Positions 19,082 to 29,177 of a stretch of DNA of 64,000 nt are shown here, piece after piece. The DNA lies in the NCBI GenBank assembly GCA_022842165.1, contig JALHQC010000012.1, positions 32,791-96,790 on the forward strand, written 5' to 3'. The position numbers were made by a program, and so were the translations under genes. The stretch is from a bacterium. GTDB taxonomy: Bacteria; Pseudomonadota; Alphaproteobacteria; Rhizobiales; Aestuariivirgaceae. Under the pieces are notes generated by a model. That model ran no database searches and had not been told where the DNA came from. It saw only the letters and a program-made list of their open reading frames with translations. Numbering within the stretch: position 1 is the first letter of the stretch; each line of letters starts with the position of its first letter.

Positions 19082-20596
19082 TCAGACGATGAAGATGTCT
19101 CCGGCGGTGACCTGGCCGCCCGCCTGGATGGTGGCAATCACCACGGCGGCATGAATCGCGGCGCTGCCATCCTGATCGAACCGCAGGATGCCGGTATCGG
19201 TTTCGAAGAGGAACCGCACGAGTTCGTTTTCCGCGCTGCCGGCATCCGATGACTGGAAGAGCTCCGCCGCGATGGCGCCAAGCGCCAGGCCGCCAAAGGC
19301 CGCCGACACGAATTCGAAGCGGTCGTCGTTGCCGGGAGCATTGGACGAAAAGTCCCTGATCGAATCGAGTCCATGCCGCTTGTTCTCGTAGCGGAACGCG
19401 TCATCACCGCTGCCGCCATTGAGGAGATCGCGCGCCGCGCCACCGGTCAGCACGTCATCGCCGCCGCCGCCGCGCAGCATGTCGACGCCGCCGCCGCCGT
19501 TGAGCGTGTCGCCGCCGCCGAGGCCCGACAGGAGGTCGGCTCCACGGTTCCCGTCCAGGACGTTTGCCCCCTGGTTGCCGTTGATCTTGTCGGAGCCGAT
19601 GCCGCCGGCAGCGTTCTCGATCAGCGAACGGGCATCGCCCTCGTAGAGCATGGCGTTGTAGACATTGCCGCGCGCCTTGATGCCATCGCCGGCATCGAGC
19701 ACGGCCAGCTGCTGAACGGCGGTGATGGAATAAAGGCCGGGCGCGAGGTTGATGGTGACGGCGGAGGTGTAGTTCGACATGTCGTAGGTGTCGGTGCCGT
19801 TGCCGTCCCAGATGGTGAGGAAGACGCGGTTGGCGCCGGGCTGGCCCTGGCCCACGCCGTCGATGAACATTTCGCCGGTGGCGGCATCCCAGGAATAGAC
19901 GGTGTTGCCCGCGTAGGACGTGAAATCGGCGCCATAGAGATGCTGCAGGGCGGCGATGTCGTTCATCATCCAGCTCTGCGCGAAACCGAACGCCTCGTTG
20001 GTGAAGGCCCCCTCGATCGCACCGCCGACGTTCGAGCGGTAGGTCATGACCGAGAATTCCATCGCGTCGCGCTGCACCGGCAGCTTCGGGAAGTTGAAGC
20101 TGCCGTCGGGCGAAATCTGCCGGGTATGGCCATGCTTCAGGCCGAGCGCGTGGCCGAGTTCGTGGATCAGCGTGATGTAGTCATAGGCACCTTTGACGGG
20201 AGCGTTGAAGTCGAACCGGTTGAAGAATGTATCGCCCTGGCCGAAAGGCGGAACGAAGCTGTCGTCGGGCGGCGAGCCGACCGCGGTGCCGATATTGCCG
20301 GGCGAGCCGAAGCCGTCCTGATCGACGTAGTCGGCCTCCGCGAAACGCAGATTGGCATTGGCGCCGTTGTCCGCCGGCGTGACGGCGAGCGTAACGATGC
20401 CGTTGAGCTCGCCGATGATTGCGGCAACGGCCGCCTTCTGCGCCGCGTTGAAGGCCTGGAAGCCGTCGATTTCGGAATAGCCGCCATACTGGTTGGCCTG
20501 GGTGGGAAAACCATAGGTGATGGCGTTCCCGTCCCACTTCACACCCCAAAGTATGCCATCGATATTCGCATTCCCCGACAGTCCTACTTCCGACAT
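19082..20596 (-). CDS. Serralysin-like M10 metalloprotease with RTX repeats
   Basis: The 504-residue protein has the zinc motif HELGHALGLKHGH at residues 145-157 (HExxHxxGxxH) and a Met-turn (FSVMTYRS) about 40 residues later. A linker is followed by RTX nonapeptides around residues 350-410 (GGGGGDDVLTGGAARDLLNGG) and a C-terminal block used in type I secretion. No signal peptide is present. GAGGGGG precedes ATG 20596. It should be a secreted, Ca2+-stabilised protease. No exporter (ABC/MFP/TolC) is in the window. Confidence 0.92.
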   Translation of the reverse strand: MSEVGLSGNANIDGILWGVKWDGNAITYGFPTQANQYGGYSEIDGFQAFNAAQKAAVAAIIGELNGIVTLAVTPADNGANANLRFAEADYVDQDGFGSPGNIGTAVGSPPDDSFVPPFGQGDTFFNRFDFNAPVKGAYDYITLIHELGHALGLKHGHTRQISPDGSFNFPKLPVQRDAMEFSVMTYRSNVGGAIEGAFTNEAFGFAQSWMMNDIAALQHLYGADFTSYAGNTVYSWDAATGEMFIDGVGQGQPGANRVFLTIWDGNGTDTYDMSNYTSAVTINLAPGLYSITAVQQLAVLDAGDGIKARGNVYNAMLYEGDARSLIENAAGGIGSDKINGNQGANVLDGNRGADLLSGLGGGDTLNGGGGVDMLRGGGGDDVLTGGAARDLLNGGSGDDAFRYENKRHGLDSIRDFSSNAPGNDDRFEFVSAAFGGLALGAIAAELFQSSDAGSAENELVRFLFETDTGILRFDQDGSAAIHAAVVIATIQAGGQVTAGDIFIV

Positions 20597-20870
20597 TGAT
20601 CCCCCCTCATCGACTGACCCCTCCTAGCACAGGCGATCCGGTCCTGAACATATCGCCGTCATCGCCAGGATGGGTTGCGCGGAGCTTGACCGCGGCGGGG
20701 TGCGAGAGCTGCCCCAAACCCCTCGCGGACGCGCCAAAGCCTTGTGTTCAAAGCAATTGCCTAATGCCTCGGCATTTGGCATACCGCTGGCACTTTCCGG
20801 GGCAGGGATTGGCGGGGTGTGATTCCGCCAAGGGGCTTCGGGGCAACTTTAACAAAGACAAGGGTTTATC

Positions 20871-23012
20871 ATGACCTCAACACTCTGGCTGATCGTGCTC
20901 GCGGGCGCGCTCTCCATCGTGTACGGCATCGTGACGACGCGCAGCCTGATGGCCGCCGACGCCGGCACCGCCCGTATGCAGGAGATCTCTGCCGCAGTGC
21001 GCGAAGGCGCCACGGCTTACCTCAACCGTCAATATGCAACGATCGGCGTCGTCGGCGTGGTAATCTTCGTCCTCGCCTGGTGGCTGCTGGGCCATTGGTC
21101 GGCGATCGGCTTCGCGATCGGCGCCATCCTGTCGGGGGCCGCCGGCTTCATCGGCATGAACGTGTCGGTCCGCGCCAACGTGCGCGTGGCGCAGGCTGCG
21201 ACCACCTCGCTCGCCCGCGGCCTCGATCTCGCCTTCAAGGCGGGCGCCGTGACGGGCCTACTCGTCGCTGGCCTCGGCCTTCTGGGCGTGACGCTGTACT
21301 TCGGCTTCCTCACCGGCTCGATGGGCTATGCCCATACTGACCGCACGGTGATCGACGCGCTTGTGGCCTTGTCCTTCGGCGCCTCGCTGATCTCGATCTT
21401 CGCACGCTTGGGCGGCGGCATCTTCACCAAGGGTGCGGACGTCGGCGGCGACATGGTGGGCAAGGTTGAAGCGGGCATTCCGGAAGACGATCCGCGCAAC
21501 CCCGCGACGATTGCCGACAATGTGGGCGACAACGTCGGCGATTGCGCCGGCATGGCCGCCGACCTGTTCGAGACCTATGTGGTGACGGCGGTTGCCACCA
21601 TGGTGCTCGCCGCCATCATCCTTCCCGACGCGATGAAGCTGGCCGGCATGGTTCTGCCGCTGGCCATCGGCGGCGCCTGCGTGATCACCTCGATCATCGG
21701 CACCTACTTCGTGAAGCTCGGCTCCAACAACAACATCATGGGCGCGCTCTACAAGGGCGTGATTGCGACGGGCGTCTTGTCCCTCGTGGCGCTCTACCCG
21801 GTGATGAGCCTGGTGTTCGGCGGCATGTCCGTCGACCTCGGCGGCTTCACCCCGATGGACCTGTTCTGGTGCGGCCTCGCAGGCCTCGTCATCACCGGCC
21901 TCATCATCTGGATCACCGAATACTATACCGGCACCGGCAAGCGCCCGGTGAACTCGATCGCCGAAGCCTCGATCACCGGCCACGGCACCAACGTCATCCA
22001 GGGCCTCGCGGTGTCGATGGAGTCAACCGCTCTGCCCGCACTCGTCATCATTGGCGGCATCATCGTCACCTTCAACCTCGCCGGTCTCTTCGGTGTGGCG
22101 GTGGCGGTCACCACCATGCTCGCACTCGCCGGCATGATCGTGGCCTTGGACGCGTTCGGCCCGGTGACGGACAATGCCGGCGGCATCGCCGAAATGGCGG
22201 GCCTGCCGAAGGAAGTGCGCCACAACACCGACGCGCTCGATGCGGTGGGCAACACCACCAAGGCCGTGACCAAGGGCTATGCCATCGGTTCGGCTGGCTT
22301 GGGCGCGCTCGTTCTGTTCGCGGCCTACACGCAGGACCTCACCTACTTCACGGCGCAGGCGAATGTCGAAGGCTCGACCGTCTACCAGTACTTCAGGGGA
22401 CTGGGCGAGGTCGACTTCTCGCTGGCCAATCCTTACGTCGTCGTCGGCCTGCTGTTCGGCGGCTTGCTGCCTTACCTCTTCGGCGGCATGTCGATGACGG
22501 CGGTTGGACGCGCGGCCATGGCCGTGGTGGTGGAAGTGCGCCGCCAGTTCAAGGAAAAGCCCGGCATCATGGAAGGCACCGAGAAGCCTGACTACGGCCG
22601 CGCCGTGGACATGCTGACCAAGGCCGCCATCAAGGAGATGATTATCCCCTCGATGCTGCCGGTGCTCTCGCCGATCGTCGTGTTCATCGCCATCAACCTG
22701 ATCGCCGGCAAGGCCGCAGCCTTCTCGGCGCTCGGCGCCATGCTGATGGGCGTGATCGTGACGGGCCTCTTCGTCGCCATCTCGATGACGGCGGGCGGCG
22801 GCGCCTGGGACAATGCGAAGAAGTCCTTCGAGGACGGCTTCGTGGACTCGAAGGGCGTGAAGCACTTCAAGGGATCGGACGCGCACAAGGCTTCCGTGAC
22901 GGGTGACACCGTCGGCGACCCCTACAAGGACACGGCAGGCCCCGCCGTCAACCCGATGATCAAGATCACCAACATCGTGGCGCTCCTGCTGCTCGCCGTG
23001 CTGGCGCACTGA
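20871..23012 (+). CDS. hppA: K+-insensitive proton-translocating pyrophosphatase
   Basis: The 713-residue protein with about 16 membrane helices couples pyrophosphate hydrolysis to proton pumping across the inner membrane. [20 protein letters not shown] and [18 protein letters not shown] are the Mg-pyrophosphate-binding acidic motifs. [16 protein letters not shown] has Lys where K+-dependent enzymes have Ala, so this is the K+-independent type. ATG 20871 follows AAGGG. A clear rho-independent terminator lies 28 bases after the stop. Confidence 0.97.
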   Translation: MTSTLWLIVLAGALSIVYGIVTTRSLMAADAGTARMQEISAAVREGATAYLNRQYATIGVVGVVIFVLAWWLLGHWSAIGFAIGAILSGAAGFIGMNVSVRANVRVAQAATTSLARGLDLAFKAGAVTGLLVAGLGLLGVTLYFGFLTGSMGYAHTDRTVIDALVALSFGASLISIFARLGGGIFTKGADVGGDMVGKVEAGIPEDDPRNPATIADNVGDNVGDCAGMAADLFETYVVTAVATMVLAAIILPDAMKLAGMVLPLAIGGACVITSIIGTYFVKLGSNNNIMGALYKGVIATGVLSLVALYPVMSLVFGGMSVDLGGFTPMDLFWCGLAGLVITGLIIWITEYYTGTGKRPVNSIAEASITGHGTNVIQGLAVSMESTALPALVIIGGIIVTFNLAGLFGVAVAVTTMLALAGMIVALDAFGPVTDNAGGIAEMAGLPKEVRHNTDALDAVGNTTKAVTKGYAIGSAGLGALVLFAAYTQDLTYFTAQANVEGSTVYQYFRGLGEVDFSLANPYVVVGLLFGGLLPYLFGGMSMTAVGRAAMAVVVEVRRQFKEKPGIMEGTEKPDYGRAVDMLTKAAIKEMIIPSMLPVLSPIVVFIAINLIAGKAAAFSALGAMLMGVIVTGLFVAISMTAGGGAWDNAKKSFEDGFVDSKGVKHFKGSDAHKASVTGDTVGDPYKDTAGPAVNPMIKITNIVALLLLAVLAH

Positions 23013-23040
23013 TCGGCCGGGCCGGCTTTACGCAATGACA

Positions 23041-23076
23041 GGGCCAGGGTGGCAGCACCCTGGTCCTTTCTTTTTT
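23041..23076 (+). terminator. Rho-independent terminator of hppA
   Basis: An 11-bp stem (GGGCCAGGGTG / CACCCTGGTCC, one G-T pair) with a 4-base loop is followed directly by TTTCTTTTTT. Confidence 0.9.
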
Positions 23077-23199
23077 CGCCAAACATGCCCTGGGTACCGT
23101 CACATCGGTGTCTAACGGTGCCTCTTGCCGTAATGTAACCCTGGATGGTGTGTACACTTTATAACACAATCTTAAATAGCTCATCCCTAGACTGCCGCC

Positions 23200-25350
23200 A
23201 TGCGCAACCTGCGGCATTTTCTTCTGATGGTGATCATACCCCTTCTCCTCGCGGCGGTGGGGGTGAGCGCCTTGACGATCGATCTCGTGTCGCGGCTGTC
23301 GACCGGCGCCAATATCGAGGATCACCGCCGGACGGCTGAGGTCGTCAACGCGGCCATCCTGGCAACCCAGAACGAATTGTCGAATGCGGTTTCCGACAAT
23401 GCCAACTGGGACGATGGCGCCATTCAGGTCTACAAGCCCGAGATCGACCATGAGTACGTCAACCTGACATGGGGCGAAACCAGCGCCATGGGCGTGCTGT
23501 ACGACCTGATCTTTGTGGTGACAAGCGACGGCAAGCTGCTGTCCGGCTTCATCGGCGGCGAGCAGGTCGACCTCGATCCGCACGGCTTTCTGGGCGGCAG
23601 GCTGATGTCGCTTCTCTCGGCCCTGCCGCAGAATGCGACAGAAGCGAAGTCGGCCGCCGCCGTCGTCGAAACGCCGCGCGGCATCGTGGCATTCAGCGTC
23701 GGCAATTTCGTGCCGACGAGTTCCGATACCGTTCTCGACTCTCCCGGTCCGCGCTACCTGGTGCTGGGCAGGTTTCTGGATGCCGGCTTCCTTGCCGAGC
23801 TTGGCAATCGCTATGTCGTCGACAAGCTTGCCCTGACGCCCGCTCGCAGCGAAGGCTTTGTCGCACTCGAGAACAGCTTTGGCGACTATATGGGAACGCT
23901 CACCTGGCAGGACCGCCGCCCCGGTGACCTGACGCGCGCCGCGATCATTCTGCCGGCAACGGCAATGCTGGCTCTGCTCGCCGCGGTCATGACGGCTATC
24001 GCCCTGATCTGCTGGCAGCAGTTTCAGTTGATCGCGAAGCGCGAGCGTCAGGCCCAGTACGACGCTTCGCATGACGCGCTGACGGGACTTCCGAACCGCG
24101 TTGCCCTGATCCGCGGCACCTCCGCCGCATTGAGCAATGCGGGCAACACGGTTGCCGTGCTGTTCATCGATCTCGACGGCTTCAAGGATGTCAACGACAC
24201 CTATGATCACGCCACAGGCGATGCGCTGATCCGCGCCGTCGCTGCAGGGTTCGCGGTGCTGCTGCCGGAGGGCGCGCAGCTTGGCCGCATCGGCGGCGAT
24301 GAATTTCTCATACTGATCACCGGCCCTACGGCCGAGGCGGAGGCGGTTTCAGCCGCGGGCTGCATTCTGGAGTTCCTGGCGCAGCCCTTCGACCTCGAAG
24401 GCCGCATCGCCATGGTCGGCGCCTCGATCGGCATGGCGCACGCCATTGGCGGAACGGTAGAAGCCGGCGAGCTGATGCGGCGGGCCGATGTCGCCATGTA
24501 TGACGCCAAGGCCAGGCACAAGAACCGTCTCGAAATCTACACGCCCGCCATGGACGGGGAGCGCAACGGCCAGACGGTGATCCTCGATGAATTGCGCGGC
24601 TTTATCGACAATGGCCTGATCGAGGTTGCCTATCAGCCGATCATCGACGCGGCGACGCTGAAGATCTGCGCAGTCGAGGCCCTGGCGCGATGGCCGAAAG
24701 CCGCCGCGCGCCACGTTGGACCGGACAAGTTCATCGCGATCGCCGAAAGCTCAGGCCTCATCAACCGGCTGGGCATGCAGATTCTCGACAAGGCATGCAG
24801 CGATGCGGCATCCTGGGGCGACCTGAGGGTCGCGATCAACATTTCGCCCATACAGCTGCGCGATCCCGAATTCGCCGCGCGCGTGCTGGAAGTGGTGAGC
24901 AGCCACGGTATCAATCCCTCGCGCATCGAGTTCGAGGTAACCGAAGGAACGCTCATCGAACAGCCCGACCGCATCGCGCCGATCTTCGAAAAGCTGCAGC
25001 GCGCCGGGTTCTCGATCGCGCTCGATGACTTCGGTTCCGGCTATTCGAGCATCGCCTACCTCCGGCAATTGCCGTTCAACCGCATCAAGATCGACCGCTC
25101 CATCACGTCCGAGCTGCTGATCAGCGAGTCGGCACGCAGCATGATCCAGGCAACCGGACTGATCGCCCATGGCCTCCATGCGCAAGTGACGGCCGAGGGC
25201 GTCGAGGCCGAGGAAGAAATCCAGATGCTGCGGCTTGCGGGCTGCAGCGAACTGCAGGGCTATTTCTTCGGCAAGCCGCAATCCTCCGCCGCGGTGACCA
25301 GCATGATCGAGGCCGCAGCCGCGCCGGAACGCGAGGCCTTAAACGGCTAG
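23200..25350 (+). CDS. Membrane receptor with CHASE4-like sensor, GGDEF and EAL domains
   Basis: The 716-residue protein has a first membrane helix at about 7-28, then a periplasmic CHASE4-like domain to about 245, with WDDGAIQVYKPEIDHEYV and GVLYDLIFVV in it. A second helix follows (about 246-270), then a GGDEF domain (GGDEF near 366) and an EAL domain (EALARW at about 493). GGDEF is intact, and the EAL domain keeps EAL, FEVTEG, DDFGSGYSS and AEGVEAEEE, so both cyclase and phosphodiesterase activity are possible. No RxxD inhibitory site precedes GGDEF. Its stop shares CTAG with the convergent gene. Confidence 0.92.
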   Translation: MRNLRHFLLMVIIPLLLAAVGVSALTIDLVSRLSTGANIEDHRRTAEVVNAAILATQNELSNAVSDNANWDDGAIQVYKPEIDHEYVNLTWGETSAMGVLYDLIFVVTSDGKLLSGFIGGEQVDLDPHGFLGGRLMSLLSALPQNATEAKSAAAVVETPRGIVAFSVGNFVPTSSDTVLDSPGPRYLVLGRFLDAGFLAELGNRYVVDKLALTPARSEGFVALENSFGDYMGTLTWQDRRPGDLTRAAIILPATAMLALLAAVMTAIALICWQQFQLIAKRERQAQYDASHDALTGLPNRVALIRGTSAALSNAGNTVAVLFIDLDGFKDVNDTYDHATGDALIRAVAAGFAVLLPEGAQLGRIGGDEFLILITGPTAEAEAVSAAGCILEFLAQPFDLEGRIAMVGASIGMAHAIGGTVEAGELMRRADVAMYDAKARHKNRLEIYTPAMDGERNGQTVILDELRGFIDNGLIEVAYQPIIDAATLKICAVEALARWPKAAARHVGPDKFIAIAESSGLINRLGMQILDKACSDAASWGDLRVAINISPIQLRDPEFAARVLEVVSSHGINPSRIEFEVTEGTLIEQPDRIAPIFEKLQRAGFSIALDDFGSGYSSIAYLRQLPFNRIKIDRSITSELLISESARSMIQATGLIAHGLHAQVTAEGVEAEEEIQMLRLAGCSELQGYFFGKPQSSAAVTSMIEAAAAPEREALNG

Positions 25351-26339
25351 ACACTGCGCATCATCCGCCGCTTCTTCATCCTCTCATGAGCTTCCGGTGT
25401 GCCGTCGTGGAAGGAGCCGAACCATTTGTCGAGCGGGACCATGCCGTCGGAATAGTTCACCTCGAAATATTTATGGTGCAGGTAATGGGCGTAATAGGAG
25501 ACGTCCATCGTCGCCGTGTCGCCCAGCGCCAGCCGGTCGAAGCCCGTGTGACCCTGCGCGGGCGCAACGCCCAGCCGCGAGGCGAGGTTGATCATGTGGA
25601 TGGGGTGCGAGGGGATGAAGAAGAACAGCAGGATCGTCGCGAAATAGATGACGTGTTCGACGGGGTGCATGGAAAGCCCCGACCATGGCCCGGGATTGAT
25701 GTTGCGATGGTGCAGCTTGTGGGCAAATTCGTAGAGCACCGGAAAATGCAGCAGCCGGTGCGCGAAATAGAAGCCCACCTCATGGATGAAGGGCACGAGA
25801 AAGAACAGCGCGATGAAGCCCAAGGGATGCTCATCGAACGAGATCATCGGCGCCACGCCATTGGCATAGGCCCAGAGCAGCAGCACCTCGTAGGCCGTCC
25901 AGATCGGCACGCCCGACGCCAGCGTGTGGAACATGTTGTCCCACGTCTGGTTGCCGAACAGGAAACCCTGTGAAGACTCTTTTGGCCATTGGCGATTGTA
26001 CTTGAAGGCGGTGCCTTGCCGCCGCCAGACATAGAGCCAGAGATGCCACGCGCCGAAGACCGCGATGGCAAGCCCGATGTTGCGCAAGAGGACGACGCCT
26101 ACCCAGCCGAAGGAAAGCTCCTTCATGGTTTCGAGTGGCGGCGTGAGATAGAGCCAGATGAGAACGGCACCCACCGCATAAAGCATGTTCCACGGCAGGA
26201 AATAGCCGGGGAAGCCGAAGAACCACTTGAGCAGCCTGGCGGGCTGCGGCGGCCACGCGAAGAACGGGCCATAGCTGATGGGCGATTTCGGTGCCCAGTT
26301 GCCGCGCTTGTCGTCGTTTCCGAATGCCGAATCGTCCAT
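25347..26339 (-). CDS. Sterol desaturase / fatty acid hydroxylase family protein
   Basis: About 330 residues from ATG 26339; the frame is open to 26378. There are about five membrane helices. The di-iron histidine clusters HRLLH, HKLHH and YLHHK are all present in the usual order, with SMHPVEH between them. Family members use O2 and a di-iron centre to hydroxylate or desaturate lipids, sterols or carotenoids. No linked lipid gene tells the substrate. It is divergent from the kinase operon at 26488 and tail-to-tail with the GGDEF-EAL gene, sharing CTAG. Confidence 0.9.
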   Translation of the reverse strand: MDDSAFGNDDKRGNWAPKSPISYGPFFAWPPQPARLLKWFFGFPGYFLPWNMLYAVGAVLIWLYLTPPLETMKELSFGWVGVVLLRNIGLAIAVFGAWHLWLYVWRRQGTAFKYNRQWPKESSQGFLFGNQTWDNMFHTLASGVPIWTAYEVLLLWAYANGVAPMISFDEHPLGFIALFFLVPFIHEVGFYFAHRLLHFPVLYEFAHKLHHRNINPGPWSGLSMHPVEHVIYFATILLFFFIPSHPIHMINLASRLGVAPAQGHTGFDRLALGDTATMDVSYYAHYLHHKYFEVNYSDGMVPLDKWFGSFHDGTPEAHERMKKRRMMRSV

Positions 26340-26487
26340 GGCCTGAACTCCGGGATTGCGAGGCCATGAACGTCGCATCGGCTTCTCCGCCAGTCAACCG
26401 TTCCGCTGGGGACCTCCATGCAGACAGCGGACTTGCCACTCCGGCGTCCGGTCTGTCAGATACCTTGCGTGCGACCGGGGAGAGACG

Positions 26488-27384
26488 ATGCTGATCGGCA
26501 TAGACTGGGGCGGAACCAAGATCGAGGGCGTGGCGATGGATACCGATGGCCGCGAGTTGCTGCGCCTGCGCGAGGCAACACCCCGCCATGACTATGGCGG
26601 CTGCCTGAAGGCGATTGCCGCGATGATCGTGGCGCTTGAGGACAAGACGGGGAAGAAGGGAACGGTCGGCATCGGCATTCCGGGATCGCTGGAGCCAGAG
26701 AGCCGCCTCGGCAAGGGCGCGAGTTCCACTTGGATTCTTGGCAAGCCCGTCGAGGCTGATCTCAAGGCCGCGATCGGCCGCGATATCCGCGTCGAGAACG
26801 ATGCCGATTGTTTCGCGGCCTCCGAAGCGGTGGATGGGGCAGGGGCGGGATATAATGTGGTGTTCGCGGTGATACTGGGGTCCGGCGTGGGGGCCGGCAT
26901 CGCCGTCAACGGGCGCGCGCATCATGGGCCGAACAATTCGGGCGGCGAGTGGGGGCATAACCCGTTGCCGTTTCCCGACACCACCGAAATCCCCGGCAAG
27001 CCCTGCTATTGCGGAAGGGTGGCATGTATCGAGACATGGTGCTCGGGGCGCGCCTTCGAAGCTCAGTATGCGGAGCATAAGGGTGTTGAGCTGAAAGCGG
27101 CTGAGATCATGGTGCTGAAGCGGCAGGGCGATCACCTCGCGAGCCTGCTGTGGCGGCGCTACGTCGACCGCGTGGCACGGGGGCTGGCAACGGTCGTCAA
27201 CGCGCTCGATCCCGATGTGCTGGTGATGGGGGGCGGCATGTCGAACGTCGACGAGCTTTACGAGGATCTGCCGCCCGCATTGGCGCAGCGCACGTTCTCG
27301 ACCGTGTTCCAGACACCGATTGTGCGCAACAGGCATGGCGATGCGAGCGGCGTGAGGGGAGCGGCATGGCTGTGGAAGGAATGA
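26488..27384 (+). CDS. ROK-family sugar kinase
   Basis: The 298-residue protein starts with the ATP-binding motif GIDWGGTKIEG. It has a catalytic-region END motif (VENDADCFA) and the ROK zinc signature GKPCYCGRVACIETWCSG. It should phosphorylate a hexose such as fructose, mannose or N-acetylglucosamine. ATG 26488 follows GGGGAGAG; the frame open from 26356 is upstream sequence. It is the first gene of a four-gene operon: ATGA overlap to the phosphatase-like gene, then ornithine-cyclodeaminase and ammonia-lyase homologues. Confidence 0.92.
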   Translation: MLIGIDWGGTKIEGVAMDTDGRELLRLREATPRHDYGGCLKAIAAMIVALEDKTGKKGTVGIGIPGSLEPESRLGKGASSTWILGKPVEADLKAAIGRDIRVENDADCFAASEAVDGAGAGYNVVFAVILGSGVGAGIAVNGRAHHGPNNSGGEWGHNPLPFPDTTEIPGKPCYCGRVACIETWCSGRAFEAQYAEHKGVELKAAEIMVLKRQGDHLASLLWRRYVDRVARGLATVVNALDPDVLVMGGGMSNVDELYEDLPPALAQRTFSTVFQTPIVRNRHGDASGVRGAAWLWKE

Positions 27385-28166
27385 GCATGGAAACCAATCA
27401 GCGCTTCAACTTCGGCCTCGACCTGATCAAGGAGGCAGGGGAGCTGGCGCTGGGCTACTTCAACGCGCGCAGCACGCTCACCATCCAGAACAAGGGCGTG
27501 CAGGATCTGGCCAGCGAGGCCGACCTCAACACCGAGCTGCTGATCCGCGACAAGCTGGCGAAGGCCTTTCCGGAAGATGCCTTTCTGGGCGAGGAGACGG
27601 AGCCCACATCCTATGACGGCGATCAGGGGATCTGGGTGGTCGACCCCATCGACGGGACGCAGCCGTTCATTTGCGGGCTTTCGAGCTGGTGCGTGTCGAT
27701 CGCCTTCGTGAAGGGCGGCGTCCTGCAGTTCGGCATGGTCTACGCGCCGGCGCGCGGCGAATTGTTTTCAGGCGGCAAGGCCTATCCGGCGATGCTCAAC
27801 GGAAAGCCCATCGAGGGGCACAAGGGCAAGTCGGTGAAGGATGGCTTGACCGCCACCGGCTATTCGCCAAAGAGCGGGCCGGACGAATTCCTGCCGGGCT
27901 TCGAGCGGTTCCTGAAGGCGGGCGGCATGTTCTACCGCGATGGCTCCGGCGCGCTGGGTCTTTGCTATGTGGCGGCGGGGAGGCTGATCGGATTCTTCGA
28001 GCCGATGATCAGGTCCTGGGATTGCCTGGGTGCCGTGGCGGTGCTCGAGGCGGCGGGGCTGAAGGTGAGCGACTTCCTTGCGAACGACGGGCTGCGCAAG
28101 GGCAATCCGATCATTGCGGCGAACGAACACGTGTACCGGGAACTTGAAAAGCTGATCGCGGGTTGA
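27381..28166 (+). CDS. Inositol monophosphatase family protein
   Basis: The 261-residue Mg2+-dependent phosphatase has the metal-site motifs FLGEETEP, DPIDGTQPF and WDCLGAVAVLEAAG of the IMPase superfamily. Family members hydrolyse inositol-1-phosphate, histidinol phosphate, 3'-phosphoadenosine phosphate or fructose bisphosphate. The start overlaps the kinase stop (ATGA at 27381); ATG 27387 is an alternative. A kinase beside a phosphatase in one operon suggests they act on different intermediates. The substrate is not determinable from the sequence. Confidence 0.92.
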   Translation: MSMETNQRFNFGLDLIKEAGELALGYFNARSTLTIQNKGVQDLASEADLNTELLIRDKLAKAFPEDAFLGEETEPTSYDGDQGIWVVDPIDGTQPFICGLSSWCVSIAFVKGGVLQFGMVYAPARGELFSGGKAYPAMLNGKPIEGHKGKSVKDGLTATGYSPKSGPDEFLPGFERFLKAGGMFYRDGSGALGLCYVAAGRLIGFFEPMIRSWDCLGAVAVLEAAGLKVSDFLANDGLRKGNPIIAANEHVYRELEKLIAG

Positions 28167-29173
28167 TGCGCATGGCAAAGATCGACATCATTTATCTCAA
28201 CGCCGCCGACATCGAGAAAATCGCGCTAAGCGATGACGAGATCATGGCCGCGGTGGAAGAAGCACTCATCGCTGCAGGACGCGGGCAGACGGTGATCGAG
28301 CCGCGCACCCATCTGATCCCTGACCCGCAGGGAAACGGCCACTTCAACATCTTGCGCGGCGTGGTGGGGCCCCTGAACCTCGCAGGCGTGAAGGTTGTCG
28401 GAGACTTCCACGACAATTACAAGCACGGGCTGCCCTCCGAGATGGCGATCCTCAATCTCTTCGATCCGCGCACTGGAATGCCGCGCGCCATCATCGATGC
28501 GACCGCGATCACCGACATGCGGACGGGCGCACTGACGGCCATCGGTGCCAGGCATCTGGCGCCGCAGAAGCCTCGCGTGCTGGGGCACATCGGCGCGCGT
28601 GGCACGTCCTACTGGAACATCAGGCTGCTCGACCGGCTCTATGACTTCGAGGAGATCCGCGTTCATTCGCGAAGGCCGGAAAGCCGCGAGGCCTTCGCGC
28701 GCCGGCTCGAGCAGGATTTGAAGAAGAAGATCACCATCACCGAGGATTGGCGAAGCTGCGTTGAAGGTGCAGACATCATCGTCGAAGCCTCGCGGCTGGA
28801 GAAGCCACAGCCGATGCTGAAGACTGCCTGGGTGAAGGAGGGTGCCCTCATCATCCCCTATGGCACGATGAGTGCCCTTGAACTCGACTTGACCGACCGC
28901 ATGGCCAAGATCGTGGTCGATGATCGCGGGCAGATGTTGGCCGGGCCCTTCGGTGCGCTGCGCCCGCACATCAATGCGGGCAAGGTCTCGCCCGATACGG
29001 TGCATGCCGAGATTGGCGAGATCTGTGCGGGCCTGAAGCCCGGCCGCGAGAGTGCCGCGGAAACGATCCTGTTCTGGCACCGGGGACTTTCGACAAGCGA
29101 TATCGCGCTGGGTGCGGCCATCATCGCCAAGGCACAGGCAATGGGGCTTGGCCAGACCCTGAACTACATGTGA
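28166..29173 (+). CDS. Ornithine cyclodeaminase / mu-crystallin family protein
   Basis: The 335-residue protein has the family fold: an N-terminal dimerisation region (IYLNAADIEKIALSDDEI, VIEPRTHLIPDPQ) and a C-terminal NAD(P) domain with VLGHIGARGTS in place of the usual GxGxxA. GVKVVGDFHDNYKHGLPS and ATAITDMRTGALTAIGA correspond to the substrate- and cofactor-binding segments. Members include ornithine cyclodeaminase, alanine dehydrogenase and ketimine reductases, so NAD(P)-linked chemistry on an amino or imino acid is expected. It starts at ATG 28166, overlapping the upstream stop by one base. Confidence 0.9.
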   Translation: MRMAKIDIIYLNAADIEKIALSDDEIMAAVEEALIAAGRGQTVIEPRTHLIPDPQGNGHFNILRGVVGPLNLAGVKVVGDFHDNYKHGLPSEMAILNLFDPRTGMPRAIIDATAITDMRTGALTAIGARHLAPQKPRVLGHIGARGTSYWNIRLLDRLYDFEEIRVHSRRPESREAFARRLEQDLKKKITITEDWRSCVEGADIIVEASRLEKPQPMLKTAWVKEGALIIPYGTMSALELDLTDRMAKIVVDDRGQMLAGPFGALRPHINAGKVSPDTVHAEIGEICAGLKPGRESAAETILFWHRGLSTSDIALGAAIIAKAQAMGLGQTLNYM

Positions 29174-29177
29174 TCGC

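Noticed and set aside
21258..23009. Long minus-strand frames opposite hppA
   Set aside because: Composition of antisense translation (His, Arg, Glu, Gly-rich) and no ribosome site; the plus strand is an unmistakable pyrophosphatase.
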